This document shows positions 8,727 to 16,491 of a stretch of DNA of 64,000 nt, in pieces. This stretch comes from Bradyrhizobium arachidis. GTDB lineage: Bacteria; Pseudomonadota; Alphaproteobacteria; Rhizobiales; Xanthobacteraceae. The stretch is taken from the NCBI RefSeq assembly GCF_015291705.1, contig NZ_CP030050.1, positions 496,001 to 560,000 on the forward strand, read 5' to 3'. The translations under genes were made by a program, and so were the position numbers. The notes beneath the pieces are model-generated. The model searched no databases, was not told the DNA's origin, and saw nothing but the letters and a program-made list of their open reading frames with translations. Numbering within the stretch: position 1 is the stretch's first letter; every line of letters starts with the position of its first letter.

Positions 8727-9826
8727 TGCAGGGCACCCCCACACATCTGAGGCGTTTTCTGCTCGCGAGCATCGTGTGCATGCTGGGCGCGGCAGTGCTG
8801 ACCTATGTCGTCGATCCCCTGCAGCTGTTCCGCGCCTCGCGTCTCGCCTTCTATTCCGACGACACGCGGGTGCAGAATGCCGGGCTGATCCGCAGCCAGT
8901 CGTTCGACACCGCCTTCATGGGCACCTCGCTGGCGATCCATTTCCGCCAGAGCGACATCGACCGCGCGCTCGGTGTCCATTCGATCAAGCTGGCGATGAC
9001 CGGCTCCAACTCGCGCCAGCAGGCTTTCGTCCTGGAGCAGGCGATCGAGGCCGGCGCAAGGCGCGTGATCTGGGAGATGGACGACTTTATTTTCGTCGAT
9101 GCCGCGGACATCGCGGCCGATCCTTATCTCTCCGTCGATCTCTATCGCAGGTCGGCCAAGGGCATTGCGTCCTATCTGTTCAGCGCGGCCATGGCGAAGG
9201 AATCCCTATTCGGGTTGCTGCGCTCGGTCCCGCCGCTGCGAGAGCCGCTCAGCCGGGCCGCGCCGTATCTCCCGGTCAAGTTCGCACTGGCGAATGTTGA
9301 CGACATCTACGCCCTGCCGCGGGATTTCGACCTCGCGCGCGATTACAATGCGAACAAGACGCTCGCCTCCTTCGCTTATATCACCGCGCCTTCGCGCCGT
9401 CGCTTTCTCGGCGAAGGCTATGGCTATGAGGCCATGGTGCGGCATTTCGAGCAGGACGCCGTCGGTCTGATCACGCGCCATCGCGACGTGACGTTCGACA
9501 TCTATTTCCCGCCCTATTCGATCCTGCAATTCGTCGCGATGCGCGATGCTTCGCCGGAGACACTGAACATCGTCATGGATCTGACGGCAGTCATTGCGCG
9601 GCGCCTGACGCGGCTTCCCAATGTGCGCCTGCACGATTTCCGCGCGATCAAGGCGGTAACGCACGATTTCGCCAATTACGGCGATGTCATACACCATTCG
9701 CCTGTGGTGGACGCGATGGTGCTGAAATGGCTAGCGAGCGGGGAGTATCGCGTCGATCCGAAGAAGCCGACGGCATCGCTGGATGAGCTGAAGGCGCAGG
9801 TCGAGGCGTATCGCGTGGAGCGCTGA
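8726..9826 (+). CDS. Membrane-anchored SGNH-like partner of the MBOAT acyltransferase
   Basis: A 366-residue protein with one N-terminal membrane anchor (residues about 11-28, FLLASIVCMLGAAVLTYVV) and an extracytoplasmic body. The segment FMGTSLAIHFRQSDID resembles the GxS block of AlgJ/AlgX/DltD-type SGNH proteins that work with MBOAT enzymes to place acyl groups on an exported polymer; a clear downstream DxxH is harder to point to, though DFANYGDVIHHSPVV near residues 310-325 fits. The start overlaps the MBOAT stop by one base. Role is inferred from this coupling; a domain search would settle it. Confidence 0.72.
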   Translation: MQGTPTHLRRFLLASIVCMLGAAVLTYVVDPLQLFRASRLAFYSDDTRVQNAGLIRSQSFDTAFMGTSLAIHFRQSDIDRALGVHSIKLAMTGSNSRQQAFVLEQAIEAGARRVIWEMDDFIFVDAADIAADPYLSVDLYRRSAKGIASYLFSAAMAKESLFGLLRSVPPLREPLSRAAPYLPVKFALANVDDIYALPRDFDLARDYNANKTLASFAYITAPSRRRFLGEGYGYEAMVRHFEQDAVGLITRHRDVTFDIYFPPYSILQFVAMRDASPETLNIVMDLTAVIARRLTRLPNVRLHDFRAIKAVTHDFANYGDVIHHSPVVDAMVLKWLASGEYRVDPKKPTASLDELKAQVEAYRVER

Positions 9827-9828
9827 TC

Positions 9829-9978
9829 TTCCCTCTCCCCTTGCGGGAGAGGGTGGCTCGCCGCGCAGCGGCGAGACGGGTGAGGGGTATCTATCCGTGC
9901 GCAAAACTGTTTGTTGAGTTCGCGGAAGCAACCCCTCATCCGGCGCTTCGCGCCACCTTCTCCCGCAAGGGGAGAAGG
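9829..9978. repeat. Long palindromic intergenic repeat (ccctctccccttgcgggagagg family)
   Basis: Left half holds ccctctccccttgcgggag, agggtgg and gcgacgggtgaggggt; right half holds acccctcatccggcgc, ccacctt and ctcccgcaaggggagaagg as its reverse complement. It separates the convergent MBOAT-partner and aminotransferase genes and probably folds as a strong hairpin that ends both transcripts. Confidence 0.8.
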
Positions 9979-10025
9979 AAGAAGAGTTCTCGCAGGGACG
10001 ACGGCGGTGTTTGTGGTTTGCGCCG

Positions 10026-11213
10026 TTACACCGCCACCTCTTCACCGAGATACGACACCGCCGCTTCCAGCCCGCCCTTGCCGTGCGGGATCTTCAGTGC
10101 GTTCAGGGCGACCTCGACCACTCCGAGCGTGCCGAGCAGCATCGGCGCATTCACATGGCCCATATGGGCGATGCGGAAGGCTTGTCCCGAGAGATCGCCG
10201 ATGCCGGTGCCGAGCACGACGCCGCATTTGTCCTTGCAATAGCGCTGCAGCACTGCGGGATCATGGCCGTTGCTCATGGTCACCGTGGTCACGGTGTTGG
10301 AGCGCTCGTTCGCCTCCGCGACATTGAAGCCGAGCACCTGGCCTTCGGCCCAGACGGCGACGGCGCGGCGTGCGGCTTCGCCGAGCAGGCTGTGGCGGCG
10401 GAAGGCGTTCTCCAGTCCTTCCTCGTGCAGCATGTCGATCGCCTGGCGCAGCGCGAACAACAGATGCACCGGCGCGGTGCCGGCATATTTGCGATAATTC
10501 TCGGTGCCCTCGCGCTCGCTCCAGCTCCAATAGGGCGTCGACATGTTCGCCTTCTTGTGCACCTCGAGCGCGCGCGTATTGGCGGCGACGAAGCCGAGGC
10601 CGGGCGGCGTCATCAGGCCCTTCTGCGAGCCGGACATCGCGACGTCCACGCCCCATTTGTCCATCTCGAACGACATGCAGCCGAGCGAGGCGACAGTATC
10701 GACCATGTAGAGGGCGGGATGGCCGGACGCCTTGATGGCCTTGCCGATCGCCTCGATGTCGTTCTGCACGCCCGAGGCCGTATCGACCTGGACCACGACG
10801 ACGGCCTTGATCGTGTGCTCCTTGTCGCGGCGCAGGCGCTCCTCGACCTCGTGCGGCCGCACCGCACGGCGCCAGTCGCCCTTGAGCACCTCGACCTCGG
10901 CGCCCATCAGCGCTGCCGCATTGCCCCAGCCGATCGCGAAGCGTCCGCTTTCCAGCACCAGCACTTTGTCGCCGCGCGACAGCACGTTGCTCAGCGCCGC
11001 TTCCCAGGCGCCGTGACCGTTGGCGATGTAGATGTAGGACTTGCCCTTGGTCGCAAACAGTTTCGAGATGTCACCGAGCAGGCTCTCGGTCAGATCCAGC
11101 ATCTGTTTGGAGTAGATGTCGATCGCCGGACGGTGCATCGCCCGCAGCACCTCGTCGGGCATCGTGGTGGGCCCGGGGATGGCCAGAAATTCCCGGCCCG
11201 CGCGAACGGTCAT
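10026..11213 (-). CDS. Class V aminotransferase, serine-glyoxylate / alanine-glyoxylate type
   Basis: A 395-residue pyridoxal-phosphate enzyme. The Schiff-base lysine is K198 in MSGSQKGLM, the cofactor-binding Asp is D172 in MVDTVASLG, and the N-terminus IPGPTTMPDEVLRAM matches class V glyoxylate aminotransferases. Likely reaction: serine (or alanine) plus glyoxylate to hydroxypyruvate (or pyruvate) plus glycine, in the cytosol. No serine-cycle or photorespiratory neighbours are seen, so the physiological amino donor is open. It starts at an ATG followed by TVRAGREFL and stands as a single gene. Confidence 0.9.
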   Translation of the reverse strand: MTVRAGREFLAIPGPTTMPDEVLRAMHRPAIDIYSKQMLDLTESLLGDISKLFATKGKSYIYIANGHGAWEAALSNVLSRGDKVLVLESGRFAIGWGNAAALMGAEVEVLKGDWRRAVRPHEVEERLRRDKEHTIKAVVVVQVDTASGVQNDIEAIGKAIKASGHPALYMVDTVASLGCMSFEMDKWGVDVAMSGSQKGLMTPPGLGFVAANTRALEVHKKANMSTPYWSWSEREGTENYRKYAGTAPVHLLFALRQAIDMLHEEGLENAFRRHSLLGEAARRAVAVWAEGQVLGFNVAEANERSNTVTTVTMSNGHDPAVLQRYCKDKCGVVLGTGIGDLSGQAFRIAHMGHVNAPMLLGTLGVVEVALNALKIPHGKGGLEAAVSYLGEEVAV

Positions 11214-11319
11214 TGCTATCTTCCTTGTGTCGTGAAGACTGTCTGGTGGGTCGCTGATCTGTTCTTTCTACGCGGCGGGACGGCCCGAGAAAAGCACGGA
11301 AAACGCAGGTCTGGGGCTC

Positions 11320-12042
11320 TTATCTCTTAGTCTCGCGGCAGCCGGCGGCCTCCGCCTCCTCGACCGAACAGAACCAGCGGGTACCCTTGCTGATCTTCAT
11401 CTTGATCTGCGCGTACCAGCGGCTGGTCGGCTGGTGATAGATGCACTCGCCTGATGAGTTGACGTTGCCCTTGATGGTGCAGTCCGGCGAGGGCGCGATA
11501 GGGCCCGAGGCGGACGCGAGCAGCACCGCATGCGCGCCCTCCGGCGGCTTGGTCGCGCCAAGGATCGGAGTCTTCTTGTTGCGCACCCGCCAGTCCCAGG
11601 GCGCGATGAAGGCGCCCTGCCACATCCCGGCTTTTGCCTCACGCGCGGCAGCCTCATCCGGCTCGTAGTCATGGGAGATGCGGGTGTAGGCCAGCGCCCA
11701 GCCGTTATGCACCAGCCATTTCTGGATGTCCTCGCCGCCGACCTCGCAGCGCGCCACAGTGCGGCCGCGCCGGTCGATCGATCGGGTATGGCAGACCCAG
11801 GTCTTGCCTTCGGCATATTTGGCCAGCTCGTCGCGGGCCGCGACACCGCAGGTCCAGCGCTCGGCCTTGGTGTTGAGGCAGAGCTGGTCGACCGCGGGCG
11901 CGTCGATTCCGCCGAGCCGGATCCGCGTGTTGCCGATCACGACGGCGTCGCCGGCGCGGACTTTTGCCGTGCCGCTGATGTCGGCGGCTTCGGCCAGCGA
12001 CGGGACGAGGAAACACAGCGCAATCAGGAATTTTCGCAACAT
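11320..12042 (-). CDS. Secreted SNase-like (thermonuclease-fold) protein
   Basis: A 240-residue protein with a signal peptide (LRKFLIALCFLVPSLAEAA) and a staphylococcal nuclease-like OB-fold domain at about residues 25-135. Visible family motifs are IRLGGIDAP (with the Arg and Asp), RGRTVARC (second Arg) and GGEDIQKWLVHNGWALAYTR. The catalytic Glu that normally follows DAP is Ala here (DAPAVDQ), so nuclease activity is doubtful. A C-terminal region of about 60 residues has several Cys (CTIKGNV, CIYHQP, WFCSVEEAEAAGC) and resembles an SH3/excalibur-like cysteine-rich tail. Start ATG 12042 begins the signal peptide; the open frame upstream runs into a palindromic repeat. Confidence 0.82.
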   Translation of the reverse strand: MLRKFLIALCFLVPSLAEAADISGTAKVRAGDAVVIGNTRIRLGGIDAPAVDQLCLNTKAERWTCGVAARDELAKYAEGKTWVCHTRSIDRRGRTVARCEVGGEDIQKWLVHNGWALAYTRISHDYEPDEAAAREAKAGMWQGAFIAPWDWRVRNKKTPILGATKPPEGAHAVLLASASGPIAPSPDCTIKGNVNSSGECIYHQPTSRWYAQIKMKISKGTRWFCSVEEAEAAGCRETKR

Positions 12043-12160
12043 GCCGGTCCGCGTGTGATGAAAATGGCGATAGAGGCGCGCAATTGTGGTCGGCTTTTGG
12101 CCGGTGGGCCAGCTTATGCCTGGCGATTGAGCTTTCAACTTCCTGTCATTTGAAAGGTCC

Positions 12161-12249
12161 CGTAGGGTGGGCAAAGCGAAGCGTGCCCACGATGTCTTGC
12201 GTGGCGAGAGATCGTGGGCACGGCGCTCCGCGCCTTTGCCCACCCTACG
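12161..12249. repeat. Palindromic intergenic repeat (cgtagggtgggcaaag family, copy 1)
   Basis: Starts cgtagggtgggcaaagcg and ends cgcctttgcccaccctacg, with inner arms cgtgcccacgat / atcgtgggcacg. Five copies lie in this window (12161, 15310, 21782, 50260, 52524). Confidence 0.88.
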
Positions 12250-12278
12250 AGACCTGTGTCCGAGGCACGAGACCGGAC

Positions 12279-14006
12279 TCACCCCCGCGCCATCGCCCGC
12301 TTCGCCACCGCCAGCCCCATCAACACGAACGCCGATGTCACCTCCGGCCCGCCGACCAAAATCCGCGTCGGCGTCTTCATCTTGTTCCACTCATAGGCGC
12401 GGAACGGGCCGCGTCGGCCGCCTTCGCCAAGGCTTGCGATGATCACGTTCAGCGCCGGCGCGAAGGCGCGCGGATCGGCGCCGAGATGGCCGAGCGCGAT
12501 CAGCGCCAGCGCGGCGTCGAACGCGTTCATCTCGGCGGTCATCAGCTCGCCCTTGACGTAGGACAGCACGCGGTGGCGGATGAAATCGAAATCGCCGTCG
12601 GGATCGATCGCCGCCTGCGCCGCCAGCGGCAGGGCCAGGAACGCCGCATAGCAGCGGCCGAAATAGGCGCTGTAGAGCTCCGGCAGATAATAGATGTGCG
12701 AGCGCGGATTGGCGAAGGCGCCGCTCGCGGCAAGCCGCTTCTGGAAGCCGATGATCCGGTGCACGGTGGCGAGCCGCGCCGGCGTCTCCAAAATCTTCCA
12801 GCGCGCGAGGTTGCGAAAGCTCACCTCGAGAATGTCGAGATTGAGCGTCGGATCGAGATCGTTGCCGTAGGGGCGCTCGCCCCTGAGATTGTCGATCCAG
12901 GTCGCAACGCCGCCCTCATAGTCGATATTGTCGTTGAGCGGCACGGTCACGCGTGGCTCGTTTACGCCCGCGCGCACTTGATAGCCGGCATAGAAATCCA
13001 GCAGCGGCTGGTCGATGATCGCATCAAGGCAGCCGGCCTGCGTCGCGGCGGAGATCGAGCACGCCGTGGTGTCGCAATCCGGCACATAGACGCCGAAGCC
13101 GAGGTCCTGCTTGATCTGCGCGAAGTAGCGCGAGAAGCGCGGATGCGGCGGAGGGGCCAGCGCGGTGATGACGTTGAACCGCGCGCCGTCGATGCCCTCG
13201 ACCTCTTCGCGGCTGATGTTGACGCAGAAATCCACCATGTCGGCGATCGCGCGCTCGGCTGCGGTCTTGTCCGCGGGCGTGGCGAGCCCGGTCTCGACAT
13301 AGCTCAGCAGCGCCTCGATGAAGAACGCATCGTAGTAGGCCGAGCGGTGACGGATCTGCACCGGCTCCCACATCGGCTCGGCGATGCCTTTCCAGGGCGG
13401 ATTGACCACGGCGCGCGCGTGCGTGCGCGCGATGAAGACGCGGGCGAGATTGAACAGCAGCGACGAGTTCTTGTAGCCGCGCGCATTCAGGCCCGTCAGC
13501 GCCATGGTCAGCTCACGGCCGCGGAAATCGGGATCGCCGATCAGGTTGAAGGCGGCATAGGTCGGCAGGAAACCGTTCTTGCGATACGAGCCGAGCAGAT
13601 GTTGCGCGCAGTCGCGGATCACGCCGTCGATCTGCGCTGGCTGCGGCATCGTACCAGTGAATGCCGCCGGCGGCGGTTTGGGATGATCGAGCGCGATGCT
13701 GTCGACGAGATCGGCGACGGGCTGGCCGACCGCGGCCCAGTCCGGCTCGGCATCGTCGCGGGCGCGGGTGAGCGCCTCGCGCAGCCGGGTCAGCTTCGCC
13801 TCTTCGCGCAGCTCGGGCAGTCCGGCGCGGCGGAGCAGCAGGCGCAATGCGGGATTGCCGAGCGCGGTCTTGTAGAATTTGGCCAGATGCGGATCGCCAC
13901 TGGTCGTCGCCGCCAACACGGGATCGCAGACGTCATAAAGAGAGGGGCCGTCCTTGCGCGCTGTCAGCGCCCGGCAGGCGGCACCGGCGAAATAATGAAA
14001 GCTCAT
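12279..14006 (-). CDS. Conserved-looking protein of unknown function, 575 residues
   Basis: I do not recognise this protein. It is soluble-looking (no clear signal peptide; the N-terminus FHYFAGAACRALTARKDG is not strongly hydrophobic), rich in alpha-helical, aromatic and Arg residues, and has Cys-containing stretches such as CVNISREE and CDTTACS. The alternating helical pattern in the second half (LDILEVSFRNLARWKIL, HRIIGFQKRLAASG, YLPELYSAYFGRCYAAF) would fit an alpha/alpha-toroid or a helical-repeat fold, which is a guess. ATG 14006 was chosen because the upstream open frame is short and lacks coding character. It is convergent with nothing and divergent from the pseudo-caspase gene across 426 bp. 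Confidence 0.7.
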   Translation of the reverse strand: MSFHYFAGAACRALTARKDGPSLYDVCDPVLAATTSGDPHLAKFYKTALGNPALRLLLRRAGLPELREEAKLTRLREALTRARDDAEPDWAAVGQPVADLVDSIALDHPKPPPAAFTGTMPQPAQIDGVIRDCAQHLLGSYRKNGFLPTYAAFNLIGDPDFRGRELTMALTGLNARGYKNSSLLFNLARVFIARTHARAVVNPPWKGIAEPMWEPVQIRHRSAYYDAFFIEALLSYVETGLATPADKTAAERAIADMVDFCVNISREEVEGIDGARFNVITALAPPPHPRFSRYFAQIKQDLGFGVYVPDCDTTACSISAATQAGCLDAIIDQPLLDFYAGYQVRAGVNEPRVTVPLNDNIDYEGGVATWIDNLRGERPYGNDLDPTLNLDILEVSFRNLARWKILETPARLATVHRIIGFQKRLAASGAFANPRSHIYYLPELYSAYFGRCYAAFLALPLAAQAAIDPDGDFDFIRHRVLSYVKGELMTAEMNAFDAALALIALGHLGADPRAFAPALNVIIASLGEGGRRGPFRAYEWNKMKTPTRILVGGPEVTSAFVLMGLAVAKRAMARG

Positions 14007-14432
14007 GAAATACCTGGTCGCGGGGGCCTTGGTCAGGAGCGGCCGGCACGCTCCCATCCGCGCGCCACCCCCGTGCCAAGTCTTTGAAAAAGCTACCCGG
14101 ATTCGCGGGAAATACAAACGTGATGATGGTCACAGAAAAACTCGGCACGGAGGCTGCATGATGAGACTCCGGAAGGCTACGGGGACGCAAAAAATCCGCA
14201 TATTGGGCCGGGAGAATTAGTTAACATATTCAGTGTCTTAGCTCAAATTTAGGGCAATCTATTGCCCCGCGGGCGATATCCGGTTAAGGGTTTGTTTGGT
14301 GCGGCGCCGCAAATTGTGCGCAATTCGGGGGCACATCCCCGGCCACTCCCTCAAACCTAAAGCCGCTATCGCGCTACTCAAACTGTGTGCGCGCGCTTGG
14401 CTGGTCTTTGGCACTGACAGGAATGAAGCGAG
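14007..14432. other. 426-bp divergent intergenic region
   Basis: No credible gene. It holds the upstream regions of the 575-residue protein and of the pseudo-caspase gene. An AT-richer patch at about 14215-14265 (ttagttaacatattcagtg and neighbours) stands out against the GC-rich surroundings and is the best place for a promoter. No clear hairpin or repeat family is seen. Confidence 0.5.
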
Positions 14433-15281
14433 ATGAATTTAAGGCAGCTCGACATTTCCCGACGCACGATCGCAGTCGCCGCAGCCCTCATCGGCACGGT
14501 ATCGCTGGTGATCGGCGCCCATGCTGCCCTCAACATGCGCGCGCTCGATGCCGCCAAGGCCGTTTCGACCGACCAGGTCACCGGCTCGATCGGCCAGACC
14601 TCGCGCCTCGCCCTCGTCATCGGCAATGGACATTACCCCGACGCCAGCGCGCCGCTGACGCAGTCGATCAACGACGCCCGCGCGCTGTCCTCGAGCCTGC
14701 GCAAGAGCGGCTTTGACGTCGACATGGTGGAAGACGCGACCAAGGACGACATGGTCCGCGCCGTCAACCGCCTGAAGTCGCGGATCAAGCGCGACACCGT
14801 CGTCATGCTGTTCTTCGGCGGCTTCGGCGTGCAGGCCGGCCGCGAGAGCTACATGCTGCCGGTCGACGCCGTGATCTGGAAGGAAAGCGACGTCCGCCGC
14901 CAGGGCGTGTCCATCGAGGGCGTGCTCGACATGATGAAGCAGCAGGGCGCCAAGGCCAAGCTCGTCGTCGTCGACGCCTCCCGCCGCAACCCCTATGAGC
15001 GCCGCTTCCGCTCCTACAGCCATGGTCTTGCGCCGATCAGCGCGCCCGACAATGCGCTGATCCTGTCCTCGGCTTCGCCCGGCAAGGTCGTCGACGACGG
15101 CAAGGGCGAGCACAGCGTGCTGGTCGGCGAGTTCCTCAACAACCTCAATGCGCAGGGCAGCGCCGAAAGCGTCTTCAACAAGACCCGCGTCGCCATCTCC
15201 CGCGCCTCCGAAGGCGACCAGGTCCCGACCGTGTCGTCCTCGCTGCTCGAGGACGTGCAGTTCAACGAAGCCGGCGGCTAG
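14433..15281 (+). CDS. Caspase-fold (peptidase C14-like) protein lacking both catalytic residues
   Basis: A 282-residue protein with an N-terminal membrane anchor or signal (about residues 12-33) and one caspase-like domain (residues about 57-280). The fold markers are RLALVIGNGHYPD, QSINDARALSSSLRKSGFDV and ESYMLPVDAVIW. The two catalytic sites are substituted: the usual SGHG with His is GGFG (VVMLFFGGFGVQ), and the usual DACRxNP with Cys is DASRRNP. It therefore cannot be a Cys peptidase and is probably a binding or scaffold protein in the envelope. A paralogue with the same substitutions is at 40203-41744. Confidence 0.88.
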   Translation: MNLRQLDISRRTIAVAAALIGTVSLVIGAHAALNMRALDAAKAVSTDQVTGSIGQTSRLALVIGNGHYPDASAPLTQSINDARALSSSLRKSGFDVDMVEDATKDDMVRAVNRLKSRIKRDTVVMLFFGGFGVQAGRESYMLPVDAVIWKESDVRRQGVSIEGVLDMMKQQGAKAKLVVVDASRRNPYERRFRSYSHGLAPISAPDNALILSSASPGKVVDDGKGEHSVLVGEFLNNLNAQGSAESVFNKTRVAISRASEGDQVPTVSSSLLEDVQFNEAGG

Positions 15282-15309
15282 TTTCTGCTCTCTCGTCTTG
15301 TGAAGCGAT

Positions 15310-15402
15310 CGTAGGGTGGGCAAGGGCGCAACGCGCCGTGCCCACCATCTTTCAAAGATCTCGATAGAAGACGTGGGCACGCTTCGCTTTGCCCACCCTA
15401 CG
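15310..15402. repeat. Palindromic intergenic repeat (cgtagggtgggcaaag family, copy 2)
   Basis: Begins cgtagggtgggcaagggcg and ends cgctttgcccaccctacg, with inner arms gtgcccacc / gtgggcac. It lies between the convergent pseudo-caspase and adaptor genes, where it can act as a bidirectional hairpin. Confidence 0.88.
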
Positions 15403-15411
15403 AAGCCGTCC

Positions 15412-16299
15412 CTACTTCGCCGCTTCCGCGGCCATCACCGGCCGCACCGGGTCGCCTTCGCGCAGCAGCGCGCCGGCGCGGGCGACGACGATGTCGCCTT
15501 CGTTGAGGCCGTCGCGCACCTCGATATTGCCGCCCGACATCAAGCCGATCTCGACGCGCTTGGTCTCGACGCGGTTGCGGCGGATCACCTGCACCACAGT
15601 GCCGGCGGACGAATATTGCACGGCGGTGAGCGGCACCGCGACGTTGCAGCTCTGCCCGGTCTTGATCAGCGCGCGCCCGCTCGCGTTGAGCAGCAGCCGC
15701 TTCTGCGAGGAGATGCCGATATAGACCATGCCCTGCTGGATGTTCGGCTCGACGGTCGGCCCGATGCGGCGCACCTTGCCGTCGAGATCGCCGGCGCCGG
15801 CAATGCGCACCGTCGCCTGCTGGCCAACCGCGAGCTTGCGGATATCGGTGGTCGCGACCAGACCAACCAGATCGTATTCGCTGCGCGCCACGATCGTGAA
15901 CAGCGCCTCGCCCTTGGCCGAGGCCAAATTGCCGATCTGCGCCGTCGAGGTCGCGATCACGCCCGCCACGGGCGCGGCGACCTGAAGCGTGCCGCCTTCG
16001 GGCAGCGCGAGGCGCGCCAGCACCTGGCCGGCCGTAATGGTGTCGCCGGCTTCCGCCAGCACCTCCGTCACCTTCAGGCCGGGACGCTCGGGCCGCACCG
16101 AGGTTTCCTCGCGCGCGATGATGGTGCCGGTGGCCTCGACGATGTCGGAGAAGCAGGATTTTGCCGCCTTCAGCACCGTGACCGCCGGCCCCTTCGGCGC
16201 CTCGTCTTCGGCGGCGCGCGCGGCAGGAGCGGACAGCAGCAGCAGTCCGGTGAGCGCAACGAGATGTCTGGAAAAGAAACGCGCAGGCAATGGACGCAT
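15412..16299 (-). CDS. HlyD/RND-type periplasmic adaptor without an adjacent pump
   Basis: A 295-residue membrane-fusion-type adaptor with a signal peptide (LVALTGLLLLSAPAARAA). A split lipoyl domain (VTEVLAEAGDTITAGQVLARL and VAAPVAGVI) and a beta-barrel region (VGQQATVRIAGAGDLDGKVRRIGPTV) are visible. A Cys near the mature N-terminus (KSCFSDIVEATGTI) matches the one in the adaptor at 38294-39223 (NACFSDLVRVTGFF), so the two belong to one subfamily. Unlike that one, no RND or ABC transporter gene sits next to it. It may serve a pump encoded elsewhere. Confidence 0.85.
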   Translation of the reverse strand: MRPLPARFFSRHLVALTGLLLLSAPAARAAEDEAPKGPAVTVLKAAKSCFSDIVEATGTIIAREETSVRPERPGLKVTEVLAEAGDTITAGQVLARLALPEGGTLQVAAPVAGVIATSTAQIGNLASAKGEALFTIVARSEYDLVGLVATTDIRKLAVGQQATVRIAGAGDLDGKVRRIGPTVEPNIQQGMVYIGISSQKRLLLNASGRALIKTGQSCNVAVPLTAVQYSSAGTVVQVIRRNRVETKRVEIGLMSGGNIEVRDGLNEGDIVVARAGALLREGDPVRPVMAAEAAK

Positions 16300-16453
16300 C
16301 GGTCATTCCGGTTGGGGCCTTGACGGCCTCATCGATAGCAGAAGCAACCGCGGCGGGCCATGGGCCGGCCGGATGAGAATGCCGCAGCGCAGGCGGCGCG
16401 ATGCCGCCTGTAGGATTAGTCTTTGAAATGACGAAGAGGTTCGCCGTTGCCTC

Positions 16454-16480
16454 TTACCCTCCCCCTCCAGGGGAGGGTAA
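16454..16480. terminator. Hairpin terminator candidate after the beta-propeller lactonase gene
   Basis: Perfect 11-bp stem ttaccctcccc (16454-16464) / ggggagggtaa (16470-16480) with a 5-nt loop, 12 bp past the stop of the minus-strand gene at 16492. There is no strong T-run, so it may be a palindromic repeat acting as terminator. Confidence 0.6.
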
Positions 16481-16491
16481 GCGAAGCGCCC

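Noticed and set aside
12043-12390. N-terminal extension of the SNase-like protein
   Set aside because: This part is a palindromic intergenic repeat and low-complexity Arg/Gly codons; the signal peptide starts at 12042.
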